The notes under the pieces: generated by a model | What the model was told of the DNA's origin: nothing | Databases searched by the model: none | What the model saw: the letters and a program-made list of their open reading frames with translations, nothing else | Source of the DNA: Aurantibacter sp034110465 | GTDB taxonomy: Bacteria > Bacteroidota > Bacteroidia > Flavobacteriales > Flavobacteriaceae | Direction of reading: 5' to 3' | Assembly (NCBI GenBank): GCA_034110465.1 | Contig: JAWUZD010000006.1 | Location: forward strand, 124,001-188,000 | DNA: 64,000 nt | Position numbers and translations under genes: made by a program | Part shown: positions 60,968 to 64,000 of the stretch, piece by piece | Position numbering within the stretch: position 1 is the stretch's first letter | How the letters are laid out: each line of letters begins with the position of its first letter

Positions 60968-62554
60968 ATGAAGCTTAAAACAAACAAAAAATTCACCTCA
61001 ACATTGCCTGCAGATGCTATTTTAGAAAATACTCCAAGACAAGTTAGCAAAGCTTGTTTTAGTTATGTTATACCTAAAAAAACACAAAAACCTAAATTAT
61101 TACATATATCTCCAGAGTTACTTAACACTTTAGGTCTGCCATTAAAAGATGCTGAAAGTGAAAAATTTTTAAATGTATTTACAGGAAATGAGGTTTTAGA
61201 AAAAACCTCACCTTATGCTATGTGCTATGGTGGACACCAATTTGGACATTGGGCTGGCCAACTAGGTGATGGACGAGCTATTAATCTTTTTGAAATTGAA
61301 CATAAAAATAAGAATTGGACCATACAATTAAAAGGAGCGGGACCAACACCATATTCTAGAACTGCAGATGGTTTAGCTGTATTACGTAGCTCTGTCCGTG
61401 AATATTTATGTAGTGAAGCAATGTTTTATTTAGGTGTTCCAACTACACGAGCTTTAAGTTTGGCTTTATCTGGAGATCAAGTATTACGAGATGTTATGTA
61501 TAATGGAAATCCAGAATATGAAAAAGGAGCTATTGTTTGTAGAGTTTCTCCAAGTTTTTTACGTTTTGGTAGTTATGAAATTTTGGCCTCTAAACAAGAT
61601 CAGGACTCCTTAAAAAAATTAGTGAATTTCACTATTACATCTCATTATCCAGAACTTATAGAGTCCACAAAATCTAATGATATAATTATTGATAAAAATA
61701 CTTACAGTGCTTTTTTTAATGAAGTTGCAAATCGCAGTTTAGAAATGGTTATACATTGGCAACGTGTAGGTTTTGTACATGGTGTAATGAATACAGATAA
61801 CATGTCTATTCTTGGTTTAACAATAGATTATGGACCATATGGTTGGTTAGAAGGCTACGATTTAGGATGGACACCAAATACAACAGATAATCAAAATAAA
61901 CGTTACAGATTTGGTGCTCAAATAGATGTAGTGCTTTGGAATTTATATCAATTAGCAAATGCATTATATCCTTTAATTGGAGAAGCTGAAGGTTTAGAAA
62001 GCACTTTACAAAACTTCGCTGAAAACTCTAAAAATGAGTACTTAGATATGATGCGAAATAAATTAGGTCTAACCTTAAAAGAGAAATCTGATAGTGATTT
62101 AATTAATTCTCTTGAAGATTGTCTACAACTTACAGAAACAGATATGACTATCTTTTTTAGAAATTTAGCTAGCTTTAATTCTGAAGAACCAAATACTTGG
62201 CAAAAAATCATAAACGATGCCTTTTATAAACCTGATGCTATTTCTGAAACAACTATAAAAAGTTGGACAAATTGGTTTAATAGCTATGCTGAACGTTTAC
62301 ACTTAGAACACGTTACACCTAAAGAACGCTTAATTAATATGAATTTGGTTAATCCTAAATATGTATTAAGAAATTATATGAGTCAGTTAGCTATAGACCA
62401 AGCTAATAAAGGCGATTATAACTTAATAGATGAATTGTTTCAACTTCTTAAAAAACCCTATAATGAACAGCCTGAACATCAAAAATGGTTTAAAAAACGA
62501 CCAGAATGGGCAAGAAACAAAATTGGTTGCTCTATGTTATCTTGTAGTTCTTAA
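60968..62554 (+). CDS. selO: SelO family protein adenylyltransferase (pseudokinase fold)
   Basis: About 528 residues from ATG 60968; the TTG at 60935 overlaps the promoter region. It is a SelO/YdiU protein that transfers AMP to Ser, Thr or Tyr of proteins. Landmarks: GGHQFGHWAGQLGDGRAINL, LKGAGPTPYSRTADGLAVLR, SSVREYLCSEAM, and NTDNMSILGLTIDYGPYGWL with the metal-binding Asn/Asp. The C-terminus ends CSMLSCSS, the conserved cysteine end of the family. It is transcribed alone. Confidence 0.95.
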   Translation: MKLKTNKKFTSTLPADAILENTPRQVSKACFSYVIPKKTQKPKLLHISPELLNTLGLPLKDAESEKFLNVFTGNEVLEKTSPYAMCYGGHQFGHWAGQLGDGRAINLFEIEHKNKNWTIQLKGAGPTPYSRTADGLAVLRSSVREYLCSEAMFYLGVPTTRALSLALSGDQVLRDVMYNGNPEYEKGAIVCRVSPSFLRFGSYEILASKQDQDSLKKLVNFTITSHYPELIESTKSNDIIIDKNTYSAFFNEVANRSLEMVIHWQRVGFVHGVMNTDNMSILGLTIDYGPYGWLEGYDLGWTPNTTDNQNKRYRFGAQIDVVLWNLYQLANALYPLIGEAEGLESTLQNFAENSKNEYLDMMRNKLGLTLKEKSDSDLINSLEDCLQLTETDMTIFFRNLASFNSEEPNTWQKIINDAFYKPDAISETTIKSWTNWFNSYAERLHLEHVTPKERLINMNLVNPKYVLRNYMSQLAIDQANKGDYNLIDELFQLLKKPYNEQPEHQKWFKKRPEWARNKIGCSMLSCSS

Positions 62555-62564
62555 ATTTTAAAAT

Positions 62565-62600
62565 AAAAAAGCTCAATTTTAAGAATTGAGCTTTTTTATT
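62565..62600. terminator. bidirectional terminator after selO
   Basis: AAAAAAGCTCAATT pairs with AATTGAGCTTTTTT around a 6-base loop, between two convergent genes. Confidence 0.92.
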
Positions 62601-62629
62601 TTAAACACTAATTTAATCATTATTTAATT

Positions 62630-64000
62630 TTAAGGTAACTGTTCTAAAAATTCATACGTTGAAATTGGTGGTCCTCCAAATAAAGAATTAGATGGGTTAT
62701 TAAAAATATTACTACTTATAAATGGGATATCTGAGTTTGCACCTATATATATTGTTTCTCCATTCATATCTACATCTGTATCAAAATAGCCTTCAGACTT
62801 ATACGACCCCACTGGCGGACCTCCAAATAAAGAATTATCTGGATCGTTAAACACTTGACCACTTATAAATGGTGACTCCGAATTTGCACCTATGTAATTT
62901 AAACGACCATCATTATTTACATCTCCAGACCACATTCCTACTAAATCACTTGGCATACCAAAAGTAGTTTGCGCATCTGTTCCATATGTAATTTGGTTAT
63001 TAGCATCTGTAAAATCAATAGAAACTACCGCGTAAGTTAATGCAACTGTATTAGCTGTCATAATTCCTAAATGGTTACGATGTTTAATTACAAAGTAATA
63101 ATTACCTGGCATTTGTAAAAATATTAATGGCGATACACCATCTACACCTACTATATCTCCATCACGTTGTAATAATGCAGATTGAGAATCTATTATTACG
63201 GTATTATCTACACTATCTCTTAATTCTACAAAAACCCAATCCACAATAGCATTAGTTCCTGTTGTATTAAATACTGTACTCTGTGTTGTTAAACCATCTA
63301 TAAAAGGAGTTACTGTTGGAATAATTCCTGCGACTCTTAAGTCGTCTCGCATTAAGGTTTCTTCTCCAGCATTAGGATTTAGTGTTGCGCCTTGTAAAAA
63401 GGCTCTTGGTGTTACTTTTACAATTGGTGCTGATGCATCATCTGTATTATCTAAGGGATCAAAAGCTATTAAAACTTCATCGCCATCGCTTATTCCACCA
63501 TTATCTGTATCTTGATTATTTGGATTGGTCATATAAGTAATAACCTCTTCGAAATCTGATAAACCATCAAAATCTGAATCTGGGTTATTTGGATCTGTTA
63601 AATAATTAAAAACCTCTTCGCCATCCAATAAACCATCAAAATCTGAATCTGGATTAGTTGGATCTGTTCCATAAACAAAAATCTCATCGCCATCCATTAA
63701 ATTATCAAAATCTGAATCTGGATTAGTTGGATCTGTTGCATAACCAAAATTACCAAATGCTTCGTCGCCATCAGATAATCCATCTGCATCTGAATCTGGA
63801 TTAGTTGGATCTGTTACATAACCAAAATTACCAAATGCTTCGTTGCCATCATTTAATCCATCAAAATCTGAATCTGGATTAGTTGGATCTGTTACATAAC
63901 CATAAGCACCAAATACTTCTTCGCCATCTAGCAAACCATCAAAATCTGAATCTGGTAGATTTATATCTGTTCCATAAGTTGCTTCATCAACGTCATCTAT
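62630..64000 (-). CDS. thrombospondin type 3 repeat surface protein, C-terminal part (5' end outside window)
   Basis: The frame is open to the window end, so the N-terminus is missing. The visible 456 residues begin with about seven calcium-binding TSP3 repeats of 20-26 residues (pattern TDPTNPDSDFDGLLDGEEVF). A beta-sandwich-like region follows (about 180-340 from the visible end). The C-terminus has a tandem module: GDVNNDGRLNYIGANSESPF with SLFGGPPVGSYKSEGYFDTD, then a second copy ending SLFGGPPIS. The DVNNDGR loop resembles a dockerin-type calcium site. It is a probable secreted adhesin or enzyme scaffold. Confidence 0.85.
   Translation of the reverse strand: MDDVDEATYGTDINLPDSDFDGLLDGEEVFGAYGYVTDPTNPDSDFDGLNDGNEAFGNFGYVTDPTNPDSDADGLSDGDEAFGNFGYATDPTNPDSDFDNLMDGDEIFVYGTDPTNPDSDFDGLLDGEEVFNYLTDPNNPDSDFDGLSDFEEVITYMTNPNNQDTDNGGISDGDEVLIAFDPLDNTDDASAPIVKVTPRAFLQGATLNPNAGEETLMRDDLRVAGIIPTVTPFIDGLTTQSTVFNTTGTNAIVDWVFVELRDSVDNTVIIDSQSALLQRDGDIVGVDGVSPLIFLQMPGNYYFVIKHRNHLGIMTANTVALTYAVVSIDFTDANNQITYGTDAQTTFGMPSDLVGMWSGDVNNDGRLNYIGANSESPFISGQVFNDPDNSLFGGPPVGSYKSEGYFDTDVDMNGETIYIGANSDIPFISSNIFNNPSNSLFGGPPISTYEFLEQLP

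Noticed and set aside
63460..64000. Regularly repeated sequence that looks CRISPR-like
   Set aside because: The repeats are in frame, vary in length and encode thrombospondin type 3 calcium repeats; there are no spacers or cas genes.

Overview
The window is an AT-rich (roughly two thirds A+T), gene-dense stretch of the chromosome of a member of the Bacteroidota, almost certainly a marine Flavobacteriaceae species. The grounds are -7 boxes of the Bacteroidota type TAnnTTTG upstream of several genes (for example 21828-21835, 47121-47128, 60753-60760), LytS/LytTR regulatory pairs, 2TM-domain proteins, the SpoIIM/DUF4129/DUF4350/MoxR/DUF58 cluster, PspC/GIN-domain envelope genes, and a thrombospondin type 3 repeat surface protein. 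There are no insertion sequences, phage genes, CRISPR arrays or rRNA operons. One tRNA, tRNA-Ser(UGA), is present.

Layout. 1-3420: end of a LETM1-like protein, then a minus-strand LytTR signalling operon with a histidine kinase fused to a 2TM domain, a second 2TM protein, an unlisted 35-residue membrane peptide and a response regulator. 3600-5610: a sigma-70 factor with a membrane partner, then a frameshifted orphan. 5900-8100: acyltransferase, NUDIX hydrolase and lipoprotein cyclophilin. 8300-16050: TRIC channel and RDD protein, divergent from the MoxR/DUF58 cluster. 16250-19480: dps and oxyR, a transporter-like pseudogene with two in-frame stops, and a cysteine-rich metal-associated small protein. 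19550-25570: small conserved proteins, AIM24-like, DUF4442, DUF4870, PadR, PspC and GIN-domain genes. 25700-31260: dihydrouridine synthase, menaquinone genes (isochorismate synthase and hotdog thioesterase), alpha/beta hydrolase, nitronate monooxygenase and rRNA methyltransferase. 31430-34050: orphan genes, PnuC and an isopenicillin-N-synthase-like oxygenase. 34150-40760: a class A penicillin-binding protein, an orphan ExbB-like protein, a second LytS/LytTR pair, DUF2721 and dihydrolipoyl dehydrogenase. 40840-44350: an Lrp/AsnC regulator divergent from a flavin monooxygenase, a gamma-synthase/lyase and OsmC. 44440-49110: YdjM hydrolase, NhaC antiporter, and a thiol-based peroxide defence block. 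49140-58720: phosphatase, LtaS-like sulfatase, DAG kinase, FtsK, LolA, LptF/G and RibB. 58790-64000: KdnA-like aminotransferase, nitroreductase, tRNA-Ser, SelO and a TSP3 surface protein cut by the window end.

Functional themes are envelope biogenesis and stress (PBP, LptF/G, LolA, LtaS-like, PspC/GIN, MoxR/DUF58), peroxide defence (OxyR-Dps, peroxiredoxin, thioredoxin, Tpx), sulfur amino-acid metabolism under a probable Lrp switch, and cofactor synthesis. Most of the window is ordinary core genome. The points most worth following up are a homologous ~100-bp upstream module shared by two unrelated orphan genes (about 4752-4862 and 32046-32150), two broken genes, an HK-2TM fusion with its 35-residue companion, an oxygenase coupled to PnuC, a RibBA whose cyclohydrolase half has lost its zinc ligands, and an internally duplicated C-terminal domain on LptF/G. 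I found no convincing wholly new multi-gene system.
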